NCBI GenBank assembly: GCA_041749535.1
Contig: JBGTBE010000099.1
Coordinates: 1-64,000, forward strand
DNA length: 64,000 bases
From: JBBQZU01 sp041749535
GTDB taxonomy: Bacteria; Bacteroidota; Bacteroidia; Flavobacteriales_D; Cryomorphaceae
Direction of reading: 5' to 3'
Of the stretch, positions 8,743-17,343 are shown one piece after another. Every line of letters starts with the position of its first letter. Position 1 is the stretch's first letter. A program made the position numbers and the translations under genes. The notes under the pieces are model-generated. The model did not search any database. It was not told the DNA's origin and was given only the letters and a program-made list of their open reading frames with translations.

Positions 8743-9416
8743 CTAGCACAGAAGCTGCTCGAAGAAGCCACCAATTTCCTTATCCCTGTCCACAAAATGA
8801 ATCTCTAAAATCCAATGTCGCTTATTTCCGTATGCGTCAGGAAGAAACATATCATTGTGGTTATCGGGTAGTATGTACAGGCTGTGGTTGCCGGGTTCTA
8901 AACGCTCATGCGGGAAATTCCAATAAGATGCCCTGCGAGCTGCCCCCCATATTCCCAACCATAATTTCTGCTTACGTGCATGATGTGCGCATACAGTTCT
9001 GAGGCTTTTATGCTACTTTGCTTATCAAACCACTCCTTCACTTCATGCCAGGCCGCTTCAATATCATGCTTTAGTTTGAGCTTGTACGGGTCGTTGCCAA
9101 GGACATACGTTCTGCCAAAATCGGCCTCCCAATCTTCAAACACGGGTCCAAAATCCAAAAATATAATATCATCCTCTTGCACGATCAGTTCAGGTGGATT
9201 GTCGTCGTAAGGTCTCAAAGTGTTGGCGCCTGCCCGTACAATTCGCTTGTGCCAATATTTTTCAATCCCAAAAAGGGAAAAAGCGAGATTGTATATTTCC
9301 GTATTGATCTCTTTTTCAGATTTTCCCGCCGCAATAATTCCGCTATTTTCTATTGCCTGAAATAGCTGTGTGGCCTTTGCTTCAGCATCTATCAATTTTT
9401 CTAAAGTTGTTGGCAT
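8743..9416 (-). pseudogene. M24-family metallopeptidase, frameshifted
   Basis: Two overlapping frames together make a 224-residue M24 (aminopeptidase P/prolidase-like) protein. The first frame carries the two metal Asp motifs (FLDFGP and ADFGRT) and the His in GQLAGHLIG. The second carries the two Glu positions (HERLEPGNH and HWILEIHF). The join is at about 8912-8920: LIG runs on to NFPHERLEP if one A is restored in the GGAATTTCC stretch. As read, the protein loses two of five metal ligands and would be inactive. Start at ATG 9416. This may be genuine decay or a single-base sequencing error. Confidence 0.8.
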
Positions 9417-9666
9417 TTGATCTAAGTTCTGTGTCGCGAAGTAAAGCAGAAAGTGCAAGAAAATTGTGCCGAACTAAGGAATCCTTTTCCCAATAACACA
9501 CAGAAATTTCACCCATCATGAGCGGACGTCTATCTATGACTTGCCAGATAAAGAAAACAAGTTAAAATGAATGAATGCCGGATAGACCTTTTTGATTCTT
9601 GCTTCCAATGCTATAGAATCAATATTCGGAGAAATCTCACTGTGCGATCACCTCCCATCGCATCCT

Positions 9667-10410
9667 CTAATCAAAGCGATCCATCATGCTTTGCCTTTGC
9701 CTGGTATCGAGATTGATGACGTCAAATCGCCTGGTTTCAGTAAAGGAGCCCATATCGCTGTCGCTGTTTATGAGAATAGCACCTACGAGTATCACGTATC
9801 TGCAATTGTAGTGTGTCTTATCGACCAACTCATTAATGCGTTTGTCAATGGCTTCGTAAATCACTTCTGTGGCTTCATAAATGGGCGTTTTGGCATTGAG
9901 TACCCTTTCTTTGGCATTAAAAAGTATTTGTTCTATGGTGTTCATCTGATGGTCCAAATCGCTGATATTGCCCTGCACAATTTCATTCCTTGTCAACTTG
10001 CCCAATGCACCTTTGGCGGCACCGCAACAACTGCTGTTTTTGCTCTGTCCCAAGCGGTGTATTTCACCTATCATTCCGTCTTTGGTCACCCCAATATGCG
10101 GGCCGTAATAGATGAATACTGCACCATCGTCGGGAACATGGCTGGCAAATGCACCCATCCCCGTAAGGCCTGTGAATGGAAATCCATCCAAGCCACCCAT
10201 TTTGAAAGGGCCTAAAAATTCCTGTGTTCTCACAGGGTACTGAATGCTGTTCACATCATCGCTGCAGATGCTATCTGCAAGCATCACGTGCTTGGTTTCC
10301 AGATCGAGCTGCTCCTCCACAAAATCTATGACCCTGTTTACACTGTCGATTGTGGTGGTAGCCTTTGGATACCATTTATGGACAATGGCCAGTTTTTCTC
10401 TCTTCTTCAT
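9667..10410 (-). CDS. LCIB-family beta-carbonic-anhydrase-like protein
   Basis: This encodes 247 residues. It matches my knowledge of the LCIB/LCIC family (limiting-CO2-inducible proteins, a beta-CA-like fold). Putative zinc ligands are Cys49 (SICSDDVN), His105 (YYGPHIGV) and Cys128 or Cys129 (SSCCGAAKG), with Asp51 two residues after the first Cys as in beta-CAs. The core GPFKMGGLDGFPFTGLTG and AFASHVPDDGA is family-like. I could not place the Arg partner of the catalytic dyad (residue 53 is Val), so activity is uncertain. It is the last gene of an operon, 17 bases after a bestrophin-family channel gene. There is no signal peptide, so it is cytoplasmic. Confidence 0.78.
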   Translation of the reverse strand: MKKREKLAIVHKWYPKATTTIDSVNRVIDFVEEQLDLETKHVMLADSICSDDVNSIQYPVRTQEFLGPFKMGGLDGFPFTGLTGMGAFASHVPDDGAVFIYYGPHIGVTKDGMIGEIHRLGQSKNSSCCGAAKGALGKLTRNEIVQGNISDLDHQMNTIEQILFNAKERVLNAKTPIYEATEVIYEAIDKRINELVDKTHYNCRYVILVGAILINSDSDMGSFTETRRFDVINLDTRQRQSMMDRFD

Positions 10411-10427
10411 TCTGGTATTTTTCTGGT

Positions 10428-11414
10428 TTACATTAAGATGCTGTTTACCGATTTCACGGGTTCGGGCAGTGTACTTTCGTCGAGTAAGTCTCTTAAATCT
10501 ATTTCGATGGTTCTGCTCAGTGCGGCCATGGGGATGTCGTTGGCGCCACCCTCAAAAGGGTTTTCTGTGGCCTCCCCTACCTTCTCCATAGATGTAAATA
10601 CCCAGGAAACGATCACCGAAAAGGGAATGGTGAGCCAAACGTAAATATCCCCAAGTTTTTGGAATTCATTGAGCATGCCAAAAGGCAACAACAGCACCAG
10701 CAGCCATACAAAATACATGTTGATGCTGGCGAATTGTCTCGGGTAGGGAAAGTTCTTGATGCGCTCGCACTTGCCTTGATGGTCGTACAAATCTGCCAAC
10801 CGTCTTTCCATTTCCACATACTCGTAGTGTTCAATTTTCCCATCAGCCCTGAGCGATTTGAGGTGCCTGGACTGCAAGGCAATTAATTGTGTTGCCCTGT
10901 TCTTCTTAGCAAGCACATAAACGAGTTCTGTTTCCGGGAGGTATTTTTTCAACTCATCTTCGAGCTTTCCTTCCCATTCCGGAACGCTGAAATAATTGCG
11001 GTATTCCTTAAAATGGGCCTTATTAGAATTCTCCCAGGTCTGTGGTTTCCGCAGCTGAAAACGCAGCGCAGTAAGCCATGCGCAGTGTCGGTAAATAAGT
11101 AGTTCCGTTTCTGATGGCCCGGCCTTTACAAAGTCCTTACTCATGATGCCCCAAGTGCGGCTGGTATTTACAATCGCTCCCCATATTTGTCTGGCCTCCC
11201 AAAGGCGGTTATAGGTTTGTGTATTCTTAAATCCCACAATAAATGCAGCCGCTGTGCCCACCAGGGCCACAGGCACCCAAGGTATGGCAAGCCAGTGCAA
11301 CTCGAATACCTGAAATAAAACGGTAGGGATGGTGGCAAGAATGATCAACAGGTAAATGTCGCGCCTGGTCCATACGAGGAACTCTGATATTCTGTAATGG
11401 CTACCGGTGTGCAT
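10428..11414 (-). CDS. Bestrophin-family (UPF0187) anion channel
   Basis: This encodes 328 residues from the ATG at 11414. Hydrophobic segments lie near residues 19-36, 43-62 and two more near 230-275. The family core motif is at 61-80 (GFKNTQTYNRLWEARQIWG), and the conserved C-terminal ENPFEGGANDIPM is near 285-300. Bestrophins form pentameric channels; animal and algal members pass chloride and bicarbonate, while bacterial ones studied differ in selectivity. The start lies two bases after the stop of the K+-channel gene, and the LCIB-like gene follows 17 bases later, so these form one transcription unit. Confidence 0.88.
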   Translation of the reverse strand: MHTGSHYRISEFLVWTRRDIYLLIILATIPTVLFQVFELHWLAIPWVPVALVGTAAAFIVGFKNTQTYNRLWEARQIWGAIVNTSRTWGIMSKDFVKAGPSETELLIYRHCAWLTALRFQLRKPQTWENSNKAHFKEYRNYFSVPEWEGKLEDELKKYLPETELVYVLAKKNRATQLIALQSRHLKSLRADGKIEHYEYVEMERRLADLYDHQGKCERIKNFPYPRQFASINMYFVWLLVLLLPFGMLNEFQKLGDIYVWLTIPFSVIVSWVFTSMEKVGEATENPFEGGANDIPMAALSRTIEIDLRDLLDESTLPEPVKSVNSILM

Positions 11415-11416
11415 AA

Positions 11417-12088
11417 TTACTTTGTATTTGATCGATTGGCAAACTTGCTGATTAATATCCCTACCAAAACAACAGAATAAAACTGACCGGCAATGCCAAT
11501 AAGAGATGCCGCCAATTTGGTGTAGGGCGCGTTGGGGGTTATATCTCCATACCCAATGGTAGTAAGGGTAATAGAACAGTAATATACCAGATCTATGAAG
11601 GTGTGCGCCGTGCTTGAATAGTCGATTCCCGTAAACGAATTCTGATCGGTGCCCACCCAAATTTGAAATAGAAAAACAGACATTTCTACAAGCAGGAAGA
11701 GGCCACAGGCTGCCGCCGAAATAATGTCGGTATTGATATATCCAGGCCTGAGCAGGAACTTAAAAACTTCGATAAAAATGAAAAAGAAGAACCCCACGTA
11801 ACTCACACTGAGCAAAAACATAAACTCCTGAGAATCTTTGAAAAAAGGCAGCAGTACTGGAAAGCCGATAACGACAACGGTCAATATATTCTTCACCACA
11901 TTCTTCACCTTGCCCTTGCCTGCAAATACACCCACACTGGCTAAACCGAGTATAACCATATTCACCGGCCAAAGAATCTCTGTGTAAAAGAGCATATCGC
12001 GCACCACAATACCAATATAAAGATGCAGTATAAGTGCGATGAGCAAGAGCTCGTATTTTCTTGTGTTTATAAAATCCCTTACACCCAT
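11417..12088 (-). CDS. Voltage/leak-type potassium channel protein
   Basis: This encodes 223 residues with about five to six hydrophobic segments (about 12-30, 38-55, 68-83, 90-112, 122-145, 192-215). The K+ selectivity filter TTIGYGD sits at 176-182 just before the last helix, as in Ion_trans_2 channels. There is no obvious S4 arginine ladder and no C-terminal RCK/TrkA domain; the chain ends soon after the last helix. It is the first gene of the operon with bestrophin and the LCIB-like protein, suggesting counter-ion or membrane-potential coupling for anion flux (inference). Confidence 0.88.
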   Translation of the reverse strand: MGVRDFINTRKYELLLIALILHLYIGIVVRDMLFYTEILWPVNMVILGLASVGVFAGKGKVKNVVKNILTVVVIGFPVLLPFFKDSQEFMFLLSVSYVGFFFFIFIEVFKFLLRPGYINTDIISAAACGLFLLVEMSVFLFQIWVGTDQNSFTGIDYSSTAHTFIDLVYYCSITLTTIGYGDITPNAPYTKLAASLIGIAGQFYSVVLVGILISKFANRSNTK

Positions 12089-12269
12089 TCGATTGGATTT
12101 GTCATTCGGGCCTTATTTCGCTGCGGCATTCCATCCTAAAGCCGTGCATAGGCTCCCAAAACTAACTGAAAATTTCCAGGAATAATCCGGTTGGCTGGAT
12201 TTAGGGAATAGGATCTTGATTTGGTACTTCACGGTCATAGATGCATGACCCCCGCCTATGAGGCGGGTG
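12089..12269. repeat. Cassette-junction-like inverted repeat
   Basis: CCCGCC (12251-12256) and GGCGGG (12262-12267) form a short stem around TATGA just after the GNAT stop. On the minus strand it is preceded by CGCTAACA. This TAAC-plus-hairpin arrangement resembles repeat junctions that flank single-gene cassettes in Bacteroidota genomes, or simply a terminator. The rest of 12089-12250 shows no gene. Confidence 0.35.
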
Positions 12270-12818
12270 TTAGCGATTGGGCTTTCTATTGATGTATTCA
12301 ACCTTGTCAATTTTGTACCAATTACATTTTATGTCTTCATAGTAGAAGGTTTCAATAAATTTTAGTCCTATTTTTTTAAGAATTTTATTTGAGCCTTCAT
12401 TTTCAATGCTGGCAGCAGCATAGACTTCCTCTACACTTAAATTGCTAAAGGCATATTCTAATGAAACAAGCGCCGTTTCGGTTGCAATTCCTTGTCCCCA
12501 ATATTTTCTGATAAGTCTATACCCGAGGTCATAGTAATTTTGGTGATTGTTTGTTAATTCGGTTGCATATTTCAGACCCGTCCACCCAATAAAGGCATTC
12601 GTTTTTTTGTCTACAATGGCCCAACGTCCAATACCATTGTCAACATATTGTTGTCTGATACCATTTATTACTTCAATAATTTGGTCTTTATGCATTACTG
12701 GCTTGTTGCCCAGATATCTATGAACTTCTGGGTCAGAGTCAAGTTCAAACATGCCGTCCACATATGTTGGAAGAATTTCTCTTAAAATGAGCCGTTCCGT
12801 CTCTACAAATATTTTCAT
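12270..12818 (-). CDS. GNAT-family N-acetyltransferase (RimJ/RimL-like)
   Basis: This encodes 182 residues. It begins ETERLILREI, the usual opening of RimJ/RimL-type acetyltransferases, and carries the acetyl-CoA-binding segment RLIRKYWGQGIATETAL at about 115-131 and the family NEGSNKILKKIGLKF near 150. The acceptor is unknown; candidates are a protein N-terminus or an antibiotic-like small molecule. Base composition is clearly more A/T-rich than the flanking operons, and the stop abuts a TAAC/hairpin junction, so lateral acquisition is plausible. Confidence 0.85.
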   Translation of the reverse strand: MKIFVETERLILREILPTYVDGMFELDSDPEVHRYLGNKPVMHKDQIIEVINGIRQQYVDNGIGRWAIVDKKTNAFIGWTGLKYATELTNNHQNYYDLGYRLIRKYWGQGIATETALVSLEYAFSNLSVEEVYAAASIENEGSNKILKKIGLKFIETFYYEDIKCNWYKIDKVEYINRKPNR

Positions 12819-13002
12819 TTCTTTAATTGCATCTCATTTTTCGGTGGTGTTCTTTGGGCTGCTCGACAATGTTTAGCATATGAAAAGTAGGTGATTTCAA
12901 AGCACGAAACTTTCGATTTAACTCGAAGTTTGGTACGAGCCGAAACCCTTGAATTTATTACTTCTCCTCCTATTTTTATATACATTTTTGTGTGCTGCTT
13001 TT

Positions 13003-13887
13003 TTATTCTTTTTCACTCCAATCAAGTGGCAATGTTCTTGTTTGCATACTTCCTGGTTGTTGATAGACATATTTAATCTGTCCGACAAATGTCTTTTCGG
13101 GAAACTTAGTCAGAAGTAATGGCACAGTCGATGACTTGATTTGTTCGTAATCCTCATCACTATCCAAATAATTTTCTTTTAGTCGAAGGATTACAGAAAC
13201 GTATTTCAGGTCTTCATTTTTTTCGATTTTATCGTAAACACGTACATCAGCAGTCAGATATGTTCCTAAACTTTCCGCAAAAAGCTGTTCTGTTTCGTTG
13301 GCAGAATTTTCGTTTAATGAGCTTTCAATATAAGTCACTCGATTACTTTCCATTTTTGATTTCAGTCCTTCAAATGGAAGCATTACAAGAACCATTAGTC
13401 CGTATGCAAGAAGAATTGATAGTCCTACTTGTGCGTAATTTACTTTTGGTTGTTCAAGTTCTGGGTTAAACGGAATTACCCTTGTTCCTGCCACCATATC
13501 CCCAATTCTTCTACTTGGACTTACTAAAGTCACAATTACTTCAATTGGCCAAATAATGCAAAAGATATTTCTTACAAAACATCTAATCGGAGAAGCTACA
13601 TTTCCACTATTGTTTTCTACTACCTGTAGTTTTAAAGCTCTCTTTGCAATACTTTGTCCATTTATGCAATCTTTACAGAAATACAAAGCAAAGCCGATTA
13701 GTCCAATGTAACTAAGTCCACCGAAAATGTCTGGATTGGCTTGTTCGTGATTTATTTCAAAAGCGGTTGAAAATCCTGAAATCATACCGGGGACGAAAAA
13801 AATCATTGCTATAAATGTCATTGCAATGTGGTCAAGTAGCATTGACCCAATTCTTGTACCTGTGTTTGTTTTCTGTTCTGTTGTCAT
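13003..13887 (-). CDS. RDD-family membrane protein
   Basis: This encodes 294 residues from the ATG at 13887 (leader ACGAGAAACAGAAA). The N-terminal half is an RDD domain: RIGSMLLDHIA opens the first hydrophobic segment, followed by helices near 28-45 and 60-80, then SIAKRALKLQVVENN and a fourth segment near 165-185. The C-terminal 110 residues are soluble, acidic and unknown. RDD proteins are inner-membrane proteins, some acting in transport; the role here is unclear. Like the adjacent GNAT gene it is A/T-rich compared with its surroundings. Confidence 0.75.
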   Translation of the reverse strand: MTTEQKTNTGTRIGSMLLDHIAMTFIAMIFFVPGMISGFSTAFEINHEQANPDIFGGLSYIGLIGFALYFCKDCINGQSIAKRALKLQVVENNSGNVASPIRCFVRNIFCIIWPIEVIVTLVSPSRRIGDMVAGTRVIPFNPELEQPKVNYAQVGLSILLAYGLMVLVMLPFEGLKSKMESNRVTYIESSLNENSANETEQLFAESLGTYLTADVRVYDKIEKNEDLKYVSVILRLKENYLDSDEDYEQIKSSTVPLLLTKFPEKTFVGQIKYVYQQPGSMQTRTLPLDWSEKE

Positions 13888-14203
13888 TTTCTGTTTCTCG
13901 TTTTTTTTAGGTTGCACACACCAATAGTATATCCCACACTTCCTCTATCCCTATTGGGTATATCTCTCATAGCTGCGCAGCATATCCATCTCCCTCCCAA
14001 ATTTAGCAGAACCACCCATATTTCCACACAACTTTCCAATCAAGTTGACAATCAGTATGAAGTTCGGACCAATGCGACCAAACGTCTAATCAAGTTGACC
14101 ATTCATGAAACCTTAAATTACGGAACAAAAAAATGGGCCTCGTAGCTCAAGCAAAGCTGAAGCTGAGCAACCCGACGAATTTGCATGGGCTGCAAACCCA
14201 CCA
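13888..14203. other. Intergenic region with short direct repeats
   Basis: No credible gene. The string AATCAAGTTGAC occurs twice (near 14038 and 14090). A segment near 14175-14200 can be drawn as a tRNA-like anticodon arm but lacks the other arms. The region separates the A/T-rich accessory pair from the lipoprotein/ECF block. Confidence 0.4.
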
Positions 14204-14235
14204 AAAAACCCAACACGTTGCCGTACTGGGTTTTT
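14204..14235 (-). terminator. Terminator of the lipoprotein gene
   Basis: AAAAACCCA (14204-14212) pairs with TGGGTTTTT (14227-14235). Read leftward it is followed by further T residues. It lies about 45 bases past the stop at 14280. Confidence 0.7.
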
Positions 14236-14279
14236 GAGAATGTGATCGAAACTATGGGCCTGCGTGTTTGAATACCTTC

Positions 14280-14951
14280 CTACTCGTTGGGAAGCATTGA
14301 ATATCCATTTACTTGGATCATATCGGAACCGGGTGAAATGGTCATGCTCACAAACAGCTGACGTGAATCGAAAACAAGGTACGCATCCAGGTCCATAAAC
14401 GGTGGCACGCAGGACACTACCCGCTTGTCGAATAGCTGAAGATCTCCATACTCGAAGGGTGAGATGTACCCCACTTCCTCCCCGATAAAAGGCTCACCGC
14501 TTTGGTATTCCACATAGCAATCACCTTGTTGAAGGGTAATGGTTTGCGCCTTTTCTACCGGAAGGGTATCGTTGCCAAAAAAGAAGAAAAGCTGTGAAAA
14601 TTCACGTTGCGGCAAAAGCAAAAACCCCTCTTTGGGAACAACAGGGTAACTCACGGGCAGGGTTCCGCCATTGTTTGTAGAACCGGGAGTGAAACTTTCG
14701 CGAATTGAGAGTCCGCCTTCGGATTCTATAATTTCGGCAACCAGCGTATCTCCGGTATACTCAAAGGCACCCGTTGGAAAGCAAGTGGTGCGAAAACCAA
14801 GAAAGCGGTTGGACTGTCCCACTTTTAGGTTGTTGAGTCGAATTTCGTTTTTCGGGTTGGCATCAACATCGGGCGAAGGTGTTTGGTCATCATCGCTGTT
14901 GCAAGAAACAAGGAGCAGGGCGGCAGCGCAAAAGGTCAGGTAGGATTTCAT
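14280..14951 (-). CDS. Exported lipoprotein, unknown function
   Basis: This encodes 223 residues. The signal peptide ends in a lipobox (LLLVSC) and is followed by the acidic NSDDDQTPSPD typical of Bacteroidota surface lipoproteins. The mature part is probably all-beta and contains pairs of Cys (TTCFPTGAF, GDCYVEY, VSCVPPF) that could form disulphides. I recognise no family. It lies 48 bases downstream of the ECF-coupled membrane protein on the same strand and may be co-transcribed, which would make it a candidate member of that regulon. Confidence 0.7.
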   Translation of the reverse strand: MKSYLTFCAAALLLVSCNSDDDQTPSPDVDANPKNEIRLNNLKVGQSNRFLGFRTTCFPTGAFEYTGDTLVAEIIESEGGLSIRESFTPGSTNNGGTLPVSYPVVPKEGFLLLPQREFSQLFFFFGNDTLPVEKAQTITLQQGDCYVEYQSGEPFIGEEVGYISPFEYGDLQLFDKRVVSCVPPFMDLDAYLVFDSRQLFVSMTISPGSDMIQVNGYSMLPNE

Positions 14952-14999
14952 ATTCTTATCGTTTAAAGTAAAGTGCAGGCCGTGGGCGAAAGGTTACAC

Positions 15000-16508
15000 T
15001 CATCTTCGCTGAAATATATAAATTATTCCCGCATCAATCGATATCAAGCGAGGGAAAGTTTTGATCAGTTCACTCTCGTACACAGGGGTGATCCATGATT
15101 TGTAATTCCCACCTGCGCGCAGATGAAGGTGCTCAGTAATGCTGTACTCCACATGCAAGGAAGCAGTAAGAGAAAGGAAATTCTTACGTGCCGCATCGGC
15201 TTGTACAATACTGCCTTCTAATGCGTATGCAGAGGCGCCTACAAGCGCTGTGCTGCGTTTCAACACATGCTCATAAGAAAGGCCTGCGCCAGGCAAGAAA
15301 CCAATCCTTCCACGGGAGTGTCGGTACTCGATGAAAAGGGGAATTTGCAAGAGGCTGTAGCATTCTTCAATTGCCAACTGCTCAGAAAGGCTGGCATCCT
15401 GCGGAATGGTCTGCGTGTTGTTGATCAGCACCTGAGCAGGTGCGTTCACACTGATGGTTTGTATTCCTGTGGCCGATTGCACATCCTGCTCCAGCGGAAT
15501 GATTTGATCGGACGAAGCAACGGTTCCCTCAAAAGCATCTGCCACGGTGAATCGCACCGGATACTTCGTAGTTCTGCACCACGTGGCATATCCAATACCC
15601 GATGTGACCCTCCATTTCGGGGTAAAATGGTACCCAAATGTGATTCCAACGCCTGCATTGGCAGATGCCATCTCAGCACCAAGAAGGGAGTCTACCAACT
15701 GAGCCGAGCCTTCCCTCCCATTGTTTATTCTGAGTGATGTGCTGCGTATATCTGCAAATGCCCCTACAACCCAACCCGACAGGGGCTTGGGCCCGAAATC
15801 CGGAATGGACCTCGTGTCCTTCAATGTTGCTGAATAATACGGCCATGATGGGGCGATGGGCTGTAAGTAGGAAAGATCAGTAATTGGGTTTTCAAGAAAC
15901 CGGGAACCATTAAACGGTTCTACAGATGCAGGTGATGGTTGGGCTCCTTTGCCAACGGCTTCCGCCAAAATATTTTCCCTGTAAACCGTTGTATCTTCTG
16001 TAGCATTCTCCTTGCGAATTACTGCCTTTGAAGCATCGGCTTTCCCTGCTGGAAGTAGTTCCCCATGGGCATCATCTGTCTTTTTAAATCCCTGAATTTC
16101 ACTCTTCGATTTATTGTTGGCAGACGCTGCACCTGCGTCATTCTCTGTGCTAAATAACTGATTGTTGCTTTGGGTGGAAGGGTTTTTAATTGCGGGGGTT
16201 TTGCTCTCATGCGCTTCTCCCTGCCTTTCAAGGCGCTCTGATATTCCTAATTGGCTGCTGCGCTGCGTGTATTGTTTATCTGTTAGTGGTTGCATCGGAT
16301 TACGCTGAAGCTGCCACCATCCCCACAGGCCTATCACTAAAAATGCAGCCAAAAGCCAAAAGTATTTTGTGAGAAACAAAGGCACAAACCTATTTCCCTC
16401 AACGGGCAACGCTGACTCAATTCTGGCCCAAATCTCGTCCCGGGGTGCTACGGCATCGTCCCGGAGTAGCCTTGCGGCAAATGCTTCCAAGTCTCCCTCT
16501 CCTTTCAT
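15000..16508 (-). CDS. Sigma-coupled membrane protein: anti-sigma-like N-terminus, barrel-like C-terminus
   Basis: This encodes 502 residues. Residues 1-45 are soluble and resemble the short cytoplasmic part of Bacteroidota anti-sigma proteins (LRDDAVAPRDEIWARIESAL). A single membrane helix lies at about 49-67 (YFWLLAAFLVIGLWGWW). Residues 70-245 are low complexity (Asn/Ser/Lys/Glu). From about 250 alternating beta strands look like an outer-membrane barrel (GITFGYHFTPKW, LFIEYRHSRGRIGFLPGAGLSYEH) and the chain ends in an aromatic strand (IIYIFQRR). Its start overlaps the sigma-factor stop by ATGA. It is presumably the regulator of that sigma factor. Confidence 0.75.
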   Translation of the reverse strand: MKGEGDLEAFAARLLRDDAVAPRDEIWARIESALPVEGNRFVPLFLTKYFWLLAAFLVIGLWGWWQLQRNPMQPLTDKQYTQRSSQLGISERLERQGEAHESKTPAIKNPSTQSNNQLFSTENDAGAASANNKSKSEIQGFKKTDDAHGELLPAGKADASKAVIRKENATEDTTVYRENILAEAVGKGAQPSPASVEPFNGSRFLENPITDLSYLQPIAPSWPYYSATLKDTRSIPDFGPKPLSGWVVGAFADIRSTSLRINNGREGSAQLVDSLLGAEMASANAGVGITFGYHFTPKWRVTSGIGYATWCRTTKYPVRFTVADAFEGTVASSDQIIPLEQDVQSATGIQTISVNAPAQVLINNTQTIPQDASLSEQLAIEECYSLLQIPLFIEYRHSRGRIGFLPGAGLSYEHVLKRSTALVGASAYALEGSIVQADAARKNFLSLTASLHVEYSITEHLHLRAGGNYKSWITPVYESELIKTFPRLISIDAGIIYIFQRR

Positions 16509-17053
16509 AAAGTGTAGTATTGATTCGATTCTTTGATGGAGCGTTTTAAAATTCCCCTCGCCCTGTTGAGTCTTACTTTCGAGTTTGCCACCGAAATGTC
16601 GAGCATATCTCCGATCTCTTGATGGCTGTATCCTTCGATGGCGTAAAGGTTGAATACGGTTCTGAAATCATCCGGCAATTCAGCTATGCGCCTTCTCAGT
16701 TCTTGCGCGTTTAGTTCATCGAAGGCTTTCTCCTCTGTTTCCAGGTGTAGTAAGCGTATGTTGTCAGGTCCTTCGCTAAATGAATTTTTGAACTTTCGCA
16801 GGTGTTCAAGGGCTGTGTTGATCATCACCCTCCTGATCCAAAAAGCCAAAGGCGCTTCAGGTTTGTACTGATGCAGGTCCCGGTACACTTTTATAAATCC
16901 ATCCTGAAGCATATCTTCTGCATCGGCAGTACAGCGGGCATAACGCAGGCAAAGCGCGAACAATCCATCTTTGTATTTATCGTACAAAGCGCGCTGGGCT
17001 TCGCGTTTACCTTTAAGGCAACCTTTTATTATGTTCGATTCTACACTGTGCAC
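16505..17053 (-). CDS. ECF-subfamily RNA polymerase sigma factor
   Basis: This encodes 182 residues. Sigma region 2 is visible in CTADAEDMLQDGFIKVYRDL and the following APLAFWIRRVMINTALEHLR. Region 4 is visible in LPDDFRTVFNLYAIEGYSHQEIGDML and VANSKVRLNRARGIL. The start is the GTG at 17053 (GTG CAC AGT), as no ATG sits in a sensible place. The stop overlaps the next gene by four bases, the classic sigma/anti-sigma coupling. It probably directs its own operon; the target promoters are not evident here. Confidence 0.92.
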   Translation of the reverse strand: MHSVESNIIKGCLKGKREAQRALYDKYKDGLFALCLRYARCTADAEDMLQDGFIKVYRDLHQYKPEAPLAFWIRRVMINTALEHLRKFKNSFSEGPDNIRLLHLETEEKAFDELNAQELRRRIAELPDDFRTVFNLYAIEGYSHQEIGDMLDISVANSKVRLNRARGILKRSIKESNQYYTL

Positions 17054-17343
17054 TGTTACCTATGACGCAAAACCTTCCAATAAGTAGAGTGCAACATGTG
17101 TAGAAATGGTTACAATACCCCTCGCAAATAATTTTATGGCCATGACTTAGCAAGCGAGTCTGGAATTATTAAATCAGTATATTTCGCCTCTGTCCAAACT
17201 CAAATCAAGACTAAAAACTTTCATTATTGCAAGTGTCTCTACTTATCTGATATACTTAGGTAATACTGCAGGGTCACTATGTTGTTAGTTCAATATTTGG
17301 AAAAGGCAGAGGCTGGCTTATAAACTTTTAAAACATGTAAAAA

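Noticed and set aside
9592..10215. 207-codon plus-strand open frame
   Set aside because: Antisense to the LCIB-like gene, whose family match is strong.
14140..14205. tRNA-like segment with TAGCTCA and an arm TGGG-CTGCAAA-CCCA
   Set aside because: No T-arm GTTCGAATCC-type sequence, no acceptor stem pairing and no CCA-like end. Chance similarity.
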